From an uncultured Prevotellaceae bacterium (GTDB lineage: Bacteria; Bacteroidota; Bacteroidia; Bacteroidales; Bacteroidaceae), in assembly GCA_902801375.1 (NCBI GenBank), contig CADCIB010000019.1, positions 1 to 53,264 on the forward strand: DNA of 53,264 nucleotides, written 5' to 3'. Position numbers and translations under genes: made by a program. Positions within the stretch are counted from its first letter, which is position 1. Every line of letters starts with the position of its first letter. Shown here piece by piece: positions 1 through 8,390 of the stretch. Under the pieces are notes generated by a model. It made no database searches and was not told the origin of the DNA. It saw nothing but the letters and a program-made list of their open reading frames with translations.

Positions 1-180
1 CATTAATCCGCCTTTCAGCGGGCTGTTCCCTACCGCGGGGAAGGTTGGATACGTGTTACTCACCCGTGCGCCGGTCGCCATCGGAAGTTGCAAGCAACCC
101 CCATGCTGCCCCTCGACTTGCATGTGTTAAGCCTGTAGCTAGCGTTCATCCTGAGCCAGGATCAAACTCTTCATTGTAAA
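1..180 (-). rRNA. rrs: 16S ribosomal RNA, 5' end only
   Basis: Read on the minus strand, this contains the universal 5' segment AGAGTTTGATCCTGGCTCAG (the 27F primer site), then the conserved AACGCTAGC and ACATGCAAGTCGA stretches, and further in GGCGCACGGGTGAGTAACACG. The gene therefore runs leftward off the window and only about 175 bases of its roughly 1,500 are present. The mature 5' end is placed near 177-183 by analogy with other Bacteroidales genes, where a TTTACAATGAAG-like stretch precedes the 27F site. The segment GTATCCAACCTTCCC resembles Prevotella-type sequences. Confidence 0.97.
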
Positions 181-447
181 AATATCCTTTTGCGAATCAC
201 GCCCTAAGACGCGCTTCGCTATTATTCTCTGACTAAGGACGCTCTGTTTTATTGTTTTAAAGTCATCATCTGTAGACCTCTTTTTCAAGTGGTCTGGAAT
301 CAGACGGTCGTATCTTCATACCCGTTATGTCAATTCCGGTTCTTAGAACCAAAACGACAAAACGCTTCTTGTACTACTACTTCCTGTTCATGTAAGATTT
401 TCAAAGATCACTTTTCGTTTGCTCTCGTTTTTATCGGAAAGCGGATG

Positions 448-479
448 CAAAGGTACGGCAAATTTCAATACCCTCCAAA
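448..479 (-). promoter_or_regulatory. rRNA operon promoter
   Basis: On the minus strand a -33 TTTG (479-476) is followed after 20 bases by a -7 box TACCTTTG (455-448). This matches the Bacteroidetes primary-sigma consensus. Transcription would start near 441, leaving a leader of about 260 bases before 16S. The sequence upstream (484-550) is rich in A and T tracts and could act as an UP-like element. I see only one such promoter for this operon. Confidence 0.8.
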
Positions 480-656
480 TATTTTCGAGTTTTTTTTTCA
501 AAAAAGTGCAACTTTTTCCACTTTCATTACAAAACAGGCTCCATTTTAGGGTTCAAAGATGAGTTTTTTGATAAAATAGTGCATCAAGATGCTCCAACGG
601 CAAACGAGGAAACTGTGCGCCCAAACAACGCAATAAATCGCCCCTTTTTATTTATT

Positions 657-701
657 TAATAATGTACGCGTAAGGGAGTAAATAATGTACGCGTAAAGGA
701 G
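657..701. repeat. two-copy 23-bp direct repeat with TACGCGTA core
   Basis: The string AATGTACGCGTAA occurs at 661-673 and again at 684-696, an offset of 23 bases, with matching flanks (TAA before, GGAG after). The core TACGCGTA is a perfect 8-bp palindrome. The pair lies about 180 bp upstream of the rRNA -33 box. It resembles, in miniature, the 22-bp palindromic arrays elsewhere in the window. Confidence 0.75.
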
Positions 702-720
702 GCGTGAGAAAAAAGGAAAT

Positions 721-783
721 CTCATCAAAACAAATAATCTTCCTTTTCGAACGCAAATCGAATGACGCTCTCAAGGAAGATTA
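721..783 (-). terminator. probable terminator of the DUF3078 gene
   Basis: TAATCTTCCTT (735-745) pairs perfectly with AAGGAAGATTA (773-783), and an inner TTCGA/TCGAA pair (746-750 with 758-762) extends the stem past a 10-base bulge. On the minus strand the stem is followed by TTTGTTTTG. The hairpin begins 35 bases after the stop codon at 819. The bulge and the broken T-tract keep confidence moderate. Confidence 0.45.
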
Positions 784-818
784 ATTGGTATCCGTAAAAA
801 GTAAGGAGAGATGTTGAT

Positions 819-2057
819 TCAGAATGAGTAGTTGAAGCCCAGAGAGGCATACTCTTTGAACTGCCAATAGCCGTGCTTGCCATCGCGGATGGAAGCGTCG
901 TCGAAGCGTGGATAGAGGAAGAGGTTGCTGGATATGTATTTGTTGAACTTGAAAGTGAAAGTATTCTCCCACTCTATTTCGGCGCGATCGTAGGCAGTGA
1001 AACCGTAGAGGCGGGTCTTCCACGAGATGTTGTCAGTGAATTTCCACGTCAGGTCGACGGTTGTCATCGAACCGAAGTTGCTCAGAACATGCTTTCCCTC
1101 GTCGAGTCCGAAGGTTTTGGAGAGAGACAGTCGGTCGACGAAGCGAAAGTTGTAGGCCAGCGGCGAGAGCTGGATGCTTCCCGTTAGGCGTTTGTTGCAC
1201 CACTCCACATTGTAGTTCATACCGATAGAAATATTGAGGTTGAAGGGCGACATGAAATCGCTGTAGGTTCGCCAGTCGTTATTCTTGTAGCCACGCATGA
1301 ATTGCGTATAAGCTAGCACATTCAGTGTATAGTACCAATGTTTTGTAGCCTGCAGACCAAGTTTGCTGGTTAGACGCAGCAGGTCTTCCGACGATTTCAT
1401 CGAGTGGATGGAGTCGGCGCGCGAGGTCTGAAAACCGAGTTTTGCCTCCAGTTTGTTATCCCACTTCACCTTCTGCTTGTTGTTGTAGTTGGCTTCGAGC
1501 ACACCGCTGGCCACCATCGCGTAGTTGCTCTCGCCGCCTTTATACCAGTTGCTGGTGACGTAGTTTTGCAGGAACTGCAGGTAGTAGTCGCCCTTAATAG
1601 TCCAGAAATTGGGTTTCTCCACCACCACTTCTACAGGTGTGTCCGTCACTTCCTGTGGTACTGTCACCGTCTTTTCCACATATTCCACATCGTGCTTGAT
1701 GGGACTCATGATCTGCTCCTTCACACGACCTGCCTCATGAAGCTCTGTTTCGCTGCTGACCACCCATTCAGGATGTTCCAGATAGAGATTCATCAAGGCT
1801 TCGTTTACCTGATTTTCCTCTGAGGACGGTGCGGGGAGGCTCAATGAGAGTTTCCTGTTTGCCGTTGCGTGAAAGAATGTAGCAGGTGCGAACAGCTGGT
1901 ATTGGCTATAAGCCGAGAGGTTGTTTCCCGTGATTTGCGTTGTGTCGATTTTATGACGCAAAGCTGTCAGCGAATCCAAAAAGGTGATGATGGAAGTCTG
2001 GGCTTCTGCCGTGCACCACCCCATCATCAATAAACCACAAACTAATATCTTTTTCAT
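819..2057 (-). CDS. DUF3078 family outer-membrane beta-barrel protein
   Basis: This 412-residue protein has a signal peptide ending at about residue 20 (hydrophobic stretch, then AEA-Q). From about residue 150 to the end it matches what I recall of DUF3078, with 'NFWTIKGDYYLQFLQNYV' followed by 'SNWYKGGESNYA' and repeated amphipathic strands. The last residues, GFNYSF, end in an aromatic, as is usual for outer-membrane barrels recognised by the BAM complex. DUF3078 proteins are widespread in Bacteroidetes and their function is not established. The ORF can be read from a TTG at 2063, but the ATG at 2057 (MKKIL...) gives a normal signal peptide and is preferred. It has its own promoter at 2095-2125 and appears monocistronic. 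Confidence 0.85.
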   Translation of the reverse strand: MKKILVCGLLMMGWCTAEAQTSIITFLDSLTALRHKIDTTQITGNNLSAYSQYQLFAPATFFHATANRKLSLSLPAPSSEENQVNEALMNLYLEHPEWVVSSETELHEAGRVKEQIMSPIKHDVEYVEKTVTVPQEVTDTPVEVVVEKPNFWTIKGDYYLQFLQNYVTSNWYKGGESNYAMVASGVLEANYNNKQKVKWDNKLEAKLGFQTSRADSIHSMKSSEDLLRLTSKLGLQATKHWYYTLNVLAYTQFMRGYKNNDWRTYSDFMSPFNLNISIGMNYNVEWCNKRLTGSIQLSPLAYNFRFVDRLSLSKTFGLDEGKHVLSNFGSMTTVDLTWKFTDNISWKTRLYGFTAYDRAEIEWENTFTFKFNKYISSNLFLYPRFDDASIRDGKHGYWQFKEYASLGFNYSF

Positions 2058-2094
2058 AAACAACTGTTTTTGGTGATTTGCAATAATTTGAGTG

Positions 2095-2125
2095 CAAAGA
2101 TACGATTATTTGGCTAAAAAGCAAA
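2095..2125 (-). promoter_or_regulatory. promoter of the DUF3078 gene
   Basis: Minus strand: TTTG (2125-2122), 19 bases, TATCTTTG (2102-2095). This is a full match to the Bacteroidetes consensus, with a predicted start near 2088 and a leader of about 30 bases before the ATG at 2057. Confidence 0.8.
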
Positions 2126-2159
2126 AGAAAACCCTTGATTTTTGCTTATGGATGCTCTT

Positions 2160-3830
2160 TTAATCAACGTTTTGAGAATGAGAACGCGTTGTAGGCACAA
2201 ATATCTCATAACCAGTAGTACTTGTTTCCACTTTCGAAAACGTCATACTGCCGTTCATAAACGAAGAGACCACTTCCAGCTCTTCATCTGTGATCATAGG
2301 ATTCGTAACGATGGCCGCGGGAGGACCATCAACAGAGAATCTTTCGTTCAGCAACGTTTGTAGTGTCTGGGGGCCATAGATATGCGGCCAAGCGCAATAG
2401 AGATAGGGACGTGTGTCGGTGAGGTATTGCAGCATGGGTGTGGGACTCAGAAACAGCACGCGGTCGCCAGCCTTGAAATGCTTTGCGAAAAGCATCATCA
2501 GTTCTTCCGTCTCCTCTTTTTGCAGCATTGATGTGAGCACATTGGCCTTGGGTACGTCGGCAAAGCAAACGTCCTTGTAACGTGGTTGATCCTCGTAGTA
2601 AGCAGGGCCCAGCATATGATAGACCTGCATGAGTCCAAACCACATAAACATTGTGATGACTAACCGATTATACACTTTGCGATAGCTGCCCTCAAAAAGG
2701 TCGGCGGTTTCCTTTACAGCAATGAAAACGAGGGGGATAGCCGCGAAGAGGGGACTCGCACCGATGGTGTTGAAACTGCCATCGCTGCCTAACGGCAACA
2801 GCAACATCAGCAACAACGCCAAGACAGCCAAGAGAGCCAATCTCCGGGAGCTATTCCGATTGTTCCACCACACGTAACAGCAAGCAACAATAGCCAAAGC
2901 ATTATAGGTGTGAAGGGGCCAACGAATAGAAAGGAGTAGCGGGAGGAAAATCGCTATTGCAAAGCAGACAGGTGAAAGCAGGCGACTTCGCTTGCTGACT
3001 TTTGATTGAGCAAGTCGCTGCATCCGCCAGAGCTGCACGGGAGCAGCAATGATGGCCATCATGAGGAAGGCCACTACGGCATAGGTCTTGACGAACACCC
3101 AGAGCATGAGAAAGAGTCCGTGGGAATTGTCTGCCGAAGAAGAAATCATTGCCGCGATGGACAGGCTCTTGAGAAACCACACATCGTGCCCCACCCAGTG
3201 CATCATGCTCCAAATGGCAAGCACACCGATGGTGACTCCGATGCAGAACATTGCCAGATAATGCACGCCGCGCCCCGCCTTCCATACTCCTCGCCACAGG
3301 CACACCAGCGCCACTCCACACAAGGCGACGTTTGGCAGCCGGACAAAGATGCACAAAGCCATCATCAACCCGGCAGCAAACATATACTTACGCTGGCACC
3401 GTTCGTGGGCAAGCATGATGAAGGCTATGACCAGAATTGCCGTGAAAGCACTCAAAGCGTTGTATTCAAACACCTCTACGTTGAAGAGAAGGAAAATCAT
3501 GAGAGCGCTTGCCACAAGCTGCCACATGTGGAGCAGCCCCCGGTACAGCCGAAAAAGGACAAGCACCACGGTGAAGACCAGCAGACAATCAAACAGCCGG
3601 AATCCAAAGATGCCCCACGCACCGAACACCTCGTGCCAGCAGCCGCCAGCCACCACCGTGAGGTAATAAAGAAAGGTATAGCAGACGCTCTGCGGGTCGT
3701 GGAACACCTGCTGATAGGCCGACAGCATGAAGCCGTCGTCGAGCAAGTTGAGTCCCTGCAGTCCCTTCAATAGCAACAAGGCAAGCAGCACAAGGCTGAC
3801 GAGACAAGGGTAGATGTTCTTATGGGTCAT
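2160..3830 (-). CDS. polytopic membrane protein, GT39/ArnT-like glycosyltransferase family
   Basis: The 556-residue protein has about ten hydrophobic segments between residues 8 and 410, then a soluble tail of roughly 145 residues. Just after the first membrane helix sits LLDDG (Asp31-Asp32), in the place where GT-C enzymes that use polyprenyl-linked sugars carry their catalytic acidic pair in the first periplasmic loop. The overall shape (helix, acidic loop, many helices, periplasmic tail) fits the PMT/ArnT-like (GT39) superfamily, but I see no motif that names a substrate. It lies 166 bases after gcvPB on the same strand; that gap has a repeat and no clear promoter, so it may be read through from the gcv operon without a shared function. 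A non-enzymatic membrane protein cannot be excluded. Confidence 0.6.
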   Translation of the reverse strand: MTHKNIYPCLVSLVLLALLLLKGLQGLNLLDDGFMLSAYQQVFHDPQSVCYTFLYYLTVVAGGCWHEVFGAWGIFGFRLFDCLLVFTVVLVLFRLYRGLLHMWQLVASALMIFLLFNVEVFEYNALSAFTAILVIAFIMLAHERCQRKYMFAAGLMMALCIFVRLPNVALCGVALVCLWRGVWKAGRGVHYLAMFCIGVTIGVLAIWSMMHWVGHDVWFLKSLSIAAMISSSADNSHGLFLMLWVFVKTYAVVAFLMMAIIAAPVQLWRMQRLAQSKVSKRSRLLSPVCFAIAIFLPLLLSIRWPLHTYNALAIVACCYVWWNNRNSSRRLALLAVLALLLMLLLPLGSDGSFNTIGASPLFAAIPLVFIAVKETADLFEGSYRKVYNRLVITMFMWFGLMQVYHMLGPAYYEDQPRYKDVCFADVPKANVLTSMLQKEETEELMMLFAKHFKAGDRVLFLSPTPMLQYLTDTRPYLYCAWPHIYGPQTLQTLLNERFSVDGPPAAIVTNPMITDEELEVVSSFMNGSMTFSKVETSTTGYEIFVPTTRSHSQNVD

Positions 3831-3847
3831 CGTCTATGGAATTAAGG

Positions 3848-3937
3848 AACCACGAATCTCTCCGCTCCTACGAATATACAATACACTGACAATCAGGCAT
3901 ATACACAAAATTCGTGGAATCAGGGAAATTCGTGGTT
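3848..3937. repeat. ATTCGTGG intergenic repeat, inverted and direct copies
   Basis: AACCACGAAT at 3848-3857 is an exact inverted copy of ATTCGTGGTT at 3928-3937, and a further direct copy ATTCGTGG lies at 3910-3917, 18 bases before the last. The three copies fill the gap between gcvPB and the membrane-protein gene. Similar TTCGTGG-rich stretches are, in my memory, common between Bacteroidetes genes. A long hairpin with a 70-base loop is possible, but there is no T-tract. Confidence 0.6.
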
Positions 3938-3996
3938 ACAGATGATGGAACGCCCTACGGCGATTCCACACATACATTCAGGAAGGGTTGAACCGT

Positions 3997-5469
3997 CTAT
4001 GCGTTCATCTGTTTCCAGGTGAGCACAGGATTCTTGGCAGCCAGCACGTCGTCGACACGTCCGATGGGCGTGTTGTGCGGAGCCGACTTCACCTCTTCTG
4101 GATTGCTCTTAGCCTCCTCGGCAATCTTGCGCATCACGGCGATGAAACCGTCGATGGTCTCCTTCGACTCGTTCTCCGTAGGCTCAATCATGAGGCTCTC
4201 GTGGAAGAGCAAGGGGAAGTAGATGGTCGGTGCATGATAGCCGTAGTCGAGCAGACGTTTGGCCACATCCATCGTGGTGACACCCGTCGACTTGTCCTTC
4301 AGGCCGTCGAACACAAACTCGTGCTTGCACAGTCCGTCGATGGGCAGGCAGTACACATCCTTGAGTTGCTCCTTGATGTAGTTGGCGTTAAGCGTAGCGA
4401 GCGGGCCGACCATCTTGATGTTCTCAGCACCGAGCGAAAGGATGTAGCTATAGGCACGCAGCATCACGCCGAAATTGCCGAAGAACGAACCGACCGAACC
4501 GAGCGATTTCTCAAAGTCGCCACATTCCACGCGGAGCGCATCCTCGCCGTCGAGCACCACACGCGGTGTAGGCAGGAACTGCTCGAGTCCTTCGCGTACG
4601 CCGACAGGACCACTACCGGGACCGCCGCCGCCGTGAGGTGTGGAGAACGTCTTGTGCAGGTTGATGTGCATCACGTCGAATCCCATATCACCGGGACGGC
4701 ATACGCCGAGCATCGGGTTGAGGTTGGCTCCGTCGTAGTACATCAGTCCGCCGCATTCATGCACGAGCTTCTGGATTTCGGGAATCTGCTTCTCGAAGAG
4801 ACCCAGCGTGTTGGGGTTGGTCATCATCATTGCACAGACCTCGTCGCTGAGCTTAGTCTTGAGGTCTTCCACATCGACGGTACCGTCGCTAAGCGACTTC
4901 ACCTCCACCACATCGAGTCCGCAGACAGCAGCCGACGCGGGATTGGTTCCGTGGGCTGAATCGGGGATGAGCACTTTCGTGCGCTTCTCGTCGCCACGGC
5001 TGAGGTGGTACGAGCGTATCACCATCAGACCTGTCAGCTCGCCGTGTGCACCGGCGCAGGGGTTCAGCGTGAACTCCTTCAGTCCGGTCAGTGCAGCCAG
5101 CATCTGCTGCAGGTTGTAGTACACCTCGAGGGCACCCTGACACGTGTCGGCGGGCTGCAGTGGGTGCAGTCCTGCGAACTCGCGCATAGCGGCAATCTCC
5201 TCGTTGATCACGGGGTTGTACTTCATCGTGCAGGAGCCTAGCGGATAGAAACCGTTGTTCACGCCGAAGTTGTTGGCGCTGTGGTTGGTATAATGACGCA
5301 CGACAGTCATCTCGTCGCATTCTGGCAGCTGCGCCTCGTTCTCGCGCTTGAGCACGTCGGGCATATCGGCCAGCTTATAGTCGCCGAATCGGTTCTCAGG
5401 AAGCGAATAGCCTCTGCGTCCCTGACGCGAGAGCTCGAAAATCAAATTTCCATATAACTTGTTATTCAT
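3997..5469 (-). CDS. gcvPB: glycine dehydrogenase (decarboxylating) subunit 2
   Basis: This is the C-terminal half of the two-subunit P-protein (490 residues). With GcvPA it decarboxylates glycine using pyridoxal phosphate and passes the aminomethyl group to lipoyl-GcvH. The PLP-binding lysine is Lys273 in 'NLHKTFSTPHGGGGPGSGP', the family hallmark, and 'DSAHGTNPASA' (about 170-180) is the cofactor-pocket motif. It is the last of the four gcv genes, starting 3 bases after the gcvPA stop, so translation is probably coupled. Length is normal for the split form; many bacteria instead have a single fused GcvP of about 950 residues. Confidence 0.97.
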   Translation of the reverse strand: MNNKLYGNLIFELSRQGRRGYSLPENRFGDYKLADMPDVLKRENEAQLPECDEMTVVRHYTNHSANNFGVNNGFYPLGSCTMKYNPVINEEIAAMREFAGLHPLQPADTCQGALEVYYNLQQMLAALTGLKEFTLNPCAGAHGELTGLMVIRSYHLSRGDEKRTKVLIPDSAHGTNPASAAVCGLDVVEVKSLSDGTVDVEDLKTKLSDEVCAMMMTNPNTLGLFEKQIPEIQKLVHECGGLMYYDGANLNPMLGVCRPGDMGFDVMHINLHKTFSTPHGGGGPGSGPVGVREGLEQFLPTPRVVLDGEDALRVECGDFEKSLGSVGSFFGNFGVMLRAYSYILSLGAENIKMVGPLATLNANYIKEQLKDVYCLPIDGLCKHEFVFDGLKDKSTGVTTMDVAKRLLDYGYHAPTIYFPLLFHESLMIEPTENESKETIDGFIAVMRKIAEEAKSNPEEVKSAPHNTPIGRVDDVLAAKNPVLTWKQMNA

Positions 5470-5472
5470 ACC

Positions 5473-6798
5473 TTATGCCTCCTTTACAATGTTAACCAGT
5501 TCGTCGATTTCTTCTTTCGTACGCTTCTCCGTGACAGCGAACATGATGGTGTCGTCGGCAACTTTCACGCCGCCGAGGAATCCCTCAGCGAGGAATCGCT
5601 CCTGGAGGGCGTCGATGTCGCCGTTGTACTTCACGCAGAACTCATTCAGGAAGGGTTTGTCGTAGGCAAGTGTGAACTTACCCGTTTTGAGCAGCTCGTC
5701 GCAGAGATAATGTGCTCCGGCATACGACAACTGTGCGGCCTCTTTGAGTCCTTCCTTGCCCATGAGCGACATGTAGATGGTCACGAAGAGGGCCATCAGG
5801 CTCTGGTTTGAGCAGATGTTCGAAGTGGCCTTCTGGCGGCGGATATGCTGTTCGCGGGCCTGCAGGGTGAGTACGAAGGCGCGCTGTCCTCGGTTGTCCT
5901 GCGTCAGTCCTACGATGCGGCCGGGCATCTTGCGCACCAGCTTCTCCTTGCAGCACATGTAGCCCACGCCGGGACCTCCGAAGGTCATCGGAATACCCAG
6001 GCTCTGGCAGTCGCCTACAGCGATGTCGGCTCCCCACTCTGCCGGTGTCTTCAGCACGGCGAGGTCGGCTGCCACGCTGTTCACAATCATCAGCGCCTTC
6101 TTCTCGTGAATGGCGTCGGCGAATCCGCTGTAGTCCTCCACGATGCCGTGATAGTTGGGCATCTGTACGACCACACCTGCCACACCTCCTTCATCGAGGC
6201 GGCGCTGCATGTCGTCGCGGTCGGTCACGCCGTCCTTCTCTTCAATCAGCTCAATCTCGATGCCCTGGAACTTGGCGTAGGTCTCCACCACGCGCAGCAC
6301 CTTCGGGTCGACGGTTTTGGAGACAAGCACCTTCGTCACTTTCTTGCCAGCATGGAAAGCCATCATCACGGCCTCGGCGGTGGCTGTGGCACCGTCGTAC
6401 ATCGAAGCGTTGGAAATGTCCATGCCCGTCATCTCAGCTATCATCGACTGGTACTCGAAGATGTAGTGCAACGTGCCCTGAGAGATTTCGGCCTGATACG
6501 GTGTGTAGCTGGTCAGGAACTCCGAGCGCTCGATGATGTTGGGCACCACCGACGGTGTGTAGTGGTCGTAGCAGCCTGCTCCGGCGAAGACCACAAGCTC
6601 GTCGTTGAGTTGTCCCAGGCATTCCATCAGCTGGCGCAGTTCCAGTTCGCTCATCTGCTTGGGCAGCTCGTACTGGCCCTTGAAGCGGATGCTCTCGGGA
6701 ATCTCAGCATAGAGGTCTTCGAGCTTCTTGAGCCCACAAGCGGCCAGCATCTGCTGGATTTCCTCCTCGGTATGAGGGAAAAACTTGAAATTGTTCAT
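5473..6798 (-). CDS. gcvPA: glycine dehydrogenase (decarboxylating) subunit 1
   Basis: This is the N-terminal half of the split P-protein (441 residues). The N-terminus 'FFPHTEEEIQQML', then 'YDHYTPSVVPNIIERSEFLTSYTPYQAEISQGTLHYIFEYQSMIAEMTGM' and the glycine-rich 'GDCQSLGIPMTFGGPGVG', are all characteristic; sequence alone would identify it without the neighbours. It forms a heterodimer pair with GcvPB and lacks the PLP lysine, which is on GcvPB. It begins 7 bases after the gcvH stop, in the same operon. Confidence 0.97.
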   Translation of the reverse strand: MNNFKFFPHTEEEIQQMLAACGLKKLEDLYAEIPESIRFKGQYELPKQMSELELRQLMECLGQLNDELVVFAGAGCYDHYTPSVVPNIIERSEFLTSYTPYQAEISQGTLHYIFEYQSMIAEMTGMDISNASMYDGATATAEAVMMAFHAGKKVTKVLVSKTVDPKVLRVVETYAKFQGIEIELIEEKDGVTDRDDMQRRLDEGGVAGVVVQMPNYHGIVEDYSGFADAIHEKKALMIVNSVAADLAVLKTPAEWGADIAVGDCQSLGIPMTFGGPGVGYMCCKEKLVRKMPGRIVGLTQDNRGQRAFVLTLQAREQHIRRQKATSNICSNQSLMALFVTIYMSLMGKEGLKEAAQLSYAGAHYLCDELLKTGKFTLAYDKPFLNEFCVKYNGDIDALQERFLAEGFLGGVKVADDTIMFAVTEKRTKEEIDELVNIVKEA

Positions 6799-6805
6799 TG
6801 GGATA

Positions 6806-7186
6806 TTACTTGTTGCAGAATTCCTCGTAAGCCTTTGCGTCCATTAGGTTGTCGAGCTCGCTCTTGTCGGAGAGCTCCACCTTGATGATCCAGTTCTCGA
6901 AAGCGTCCTTGTTCAGGAGCTCGGGCTCGTCCTCAAGGGCCTCGTTGATTTCCACGACGGTTCCGCTGACGGGCGAGATGAGGTCGCTGGCGGCCTTCAC
7001 GCTCTCCACAGCACCGAAGTCTTCCTCTGCGGTCACTTCGTCGTCCACCTCGGGCATATCCACATAGACCACGTTGCCCAGTGCGTTCTGAGCATAATCG
7101 GTGATACCAATGTAACCGAAGTCACCTTCCACTTTCACAAACTCGTGACTCTCGCTGTAATAGAGTCCTTCAATCACTTTTGCCAT
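6806..7186 (-). CDS. gcvH: glycine cleavage system H protein
   Basis: GcvH (126 residues) is the lipoyl carrier that shuttles the aminomethyl group from P-protein to T-protein. The lipoylated lysine is Lys64 in 'FGAVESVKAASDLISPVSG', the standard H-protein motif. The N-terminus (YYSESHEFVKVEGDFGYIGITDYAQ) and 'ALGNVVYVDMPEVDDEV' are family-typical, and length is normal. It lies 40 bases after gcvT. The lipoate-protein ligase gene needed to charge Lys64 is 3 kb away (11315-12283), on the same strand but in a different transcript. Confidence 0.97.
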   Translation of the reverse strand: MAKVIEGLYYSESHEFVKVEGDFGYIGITDYAQNALGNVVYVDMPEVDDEVTAEEDFGAVESVKAASDLISPVSGTVVEINEALEDEPELLNKDAFENWIIKVELSDKSELDNLMDAKAYEEFCNK

Positions 7187-7226
7187 AATTGTTGTTGTTT
7201 TAATTATTTGTTATTGTTTTCGATAA

Positions 7227-8321
7227 TTACTTCTTATAGTGCTTGTCGTAGAAGCGCTTCTTCACGACCACACCCTTAAAGGTCTTCTTGCGGATCTGAA
7301 TTTCCAGTTCGGTGCCGAGCTTACCGTGAGCGGCATCGACGAGCGCCATACATACGCTCTTGCCGGTGGAGATGGAGTTGTAGCCAGTGGTCACCTCACC
7401 AATCTCCTTGCCCTCGAAGAGCACCTTGTAGCCGTGACGGGGGATAGCCTTGTCGGCCAGCTCGATGCCCACAACGCGCTGCTTCGGTCCTTCAGCCTTC
7501 TGCTGCTGCAGGGCTTCCTTGCCGTTGAACTCTTCCTTGTCGAACTTGCAGAACATCGAGAGTCCAGCCATCACGGGGGTGATGTCGTCGCTCAGCTCGT
7601 CGCCGTAGAGGGGCAGACCGACCTCGAAGCGGAGGGTGTCGCGGCAGCCGAGTCCGCAGGGCAGACAGCGTCCGCACTCCATGAGCTTGTCCCACGAGCG
7701 GATGATATAGTCGGCTGAGCCGTAGATCTCGAAGCCGTCCTCACCGGTATAGCCTGTACGGCTGAGCACGATGGTCTCACCGTCCACTTCCACGCGGCGT
7801 GCGTTGTAGAAGGCGATGTCCTTGCACACCTCCAGTCCCAGCACCTCGGCCACGACAGCCTCGGCCTCGGGTCCCTGCACAGCCAGCTGGGCATAGTAGT
7901 CCGACTCGTTCTTGAGGTCGATGTCGAAGCCCTCGGCGTTCTTCTGCATCCACGCCCAGTCCTTGTCGATGTTGGCGGCGTTGATGACGAGGAAGAAGTC
8001 GTTCTCGCCCATCTTGTAGACCAGCAGGTCGTCGACGGTGCCACCGTTCTCGTAGCACATCATGCCATAGAACACCTGTCCGTCGGGAGCTCCGGCGACG
8101 TCGTTGGTGAAGATGTGCTGCACGTAGCGCTCAGCATCCTTACCCTTGACGGTCACCTCACCCATGTGAGAGACGTCGAACACACCGCAGTGCTGGCGCA
8201 CGGCATTGTGCTCTTCCTTGATGTCGCTGTACTGGATAGGCATATCGAAGCCTGCAAACGGGGAAATGAGGGCTCCCAGAGCCACATGTTTGTCGTAGAG
8301 ACAAGTTCTTTTGTTTTCCAT
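7227..8321 (-). CDS. gcvT: glycine cleavage system T protein (aminomethyltransferase)
   Basis: GcvT (364 residues) transfers the methylene carbon from aminomethyl-lipoyl-GcvH to tetrahydrofolate and releases ammonia. Visible family features are 'FAGFDMPIQYSDIKEEHNAVR' near the N-terminus, 'VFDVSHMGEVTVKG' (with the folate-interacting region), 'YTGEDGFEIY' and 'GLGCRDTLRFEVGLPLYGDEL'. It is the first gene of the operon gcvT-gcvH-gcvPA-gcvPB, behind a good promoter at 8360-8390. The leader is only about 30 bases, too short for a glycine riboswitch. Confidence 0.97.
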   Translation of the reverse strand: MENKRTCLYDKHVALGALISPFAGFDMPIQYSDIKEEHNAVRQHCGVFDVSHMGEVTVKGKDAERYVQHIFTNDVAGAPDGQVFYGMMCYENGGTVDDLLVYKMGENDFFLVINAANIDKDWAWMQKNAEGFDIDLKNESDYYAQLAVQGPEAEAVVAEVLGLEVCKDIAFYNARRVEVDGETIVLSRTGYTGEDGFEIYGSADYIIRSWDKLMECGRCLPCGLGCRDTLRFEVGLPLYGDELSDDITPVMAGLSMFCKFDKEEFNGKEALQQQKAEGPKQRVVGIELADKAIPRHGYKVLFEGKEIGEVTTGYNSISTGKSVCMALVDAAHGKLGTELEIQIRKKTFKGVVVKKRFYDKHYKK

Positions 8322-8359
8322 TCTTACTTATTATTAATGACAAATTAGATTATTTGCTG

Positions 8360-8390
8360 CAAAAGTAAGCATAATTTCCGAACCCTGCAA
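8360..8390 (-). promoter_or_regulatory. gcv operon promoter
   Basis: Minus strand: TTG (8390-8388), 20 bases, TACTTTTG (8367-8360). The predicted start is near 8353, about 30 bases before the gcvT ATG. The 22-bp repeat array begins about 190 bases further upstream. Confidence 0.75.

Larger units (their letters stand above)
181..818. other. gene-free region: rRNA leader, rRNA promoter, 23-bp repeat
   Basis: No convincing protein gene lies here. From left to right it holds the 16S leader (about 181-441), the rRNA promoter (448-479), an A/T-rich stretch, a two-copy 23-bp direct repeat around TACGCGTA (657-701), and a hairpin at 735-783 that probably ends the DUF3078 transcript. An 86-codon open frame at 289-549 on the plus strand runs across the rRNA leader and promoter and has no protein-like character. 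Confidence 0.7.

Noticed and set aside
289-549. 86-codon frame over the rRNA promoter and leader
   Set aside because: It runs opposite to the rRNA transcript, across its promoter, with no protein-like features.
5845-6885. 346-codon plus-strand frame opposite gcvPA
   Set aside because: Antisense shadow of a certain gene; His/Val-rich composition typical of complement-strand reading.
8322-8360. Glycine riboswitch in the gcv leader
   Set aside because: The predicted leader is about 30 bases, too short, and no conserved core is visible.
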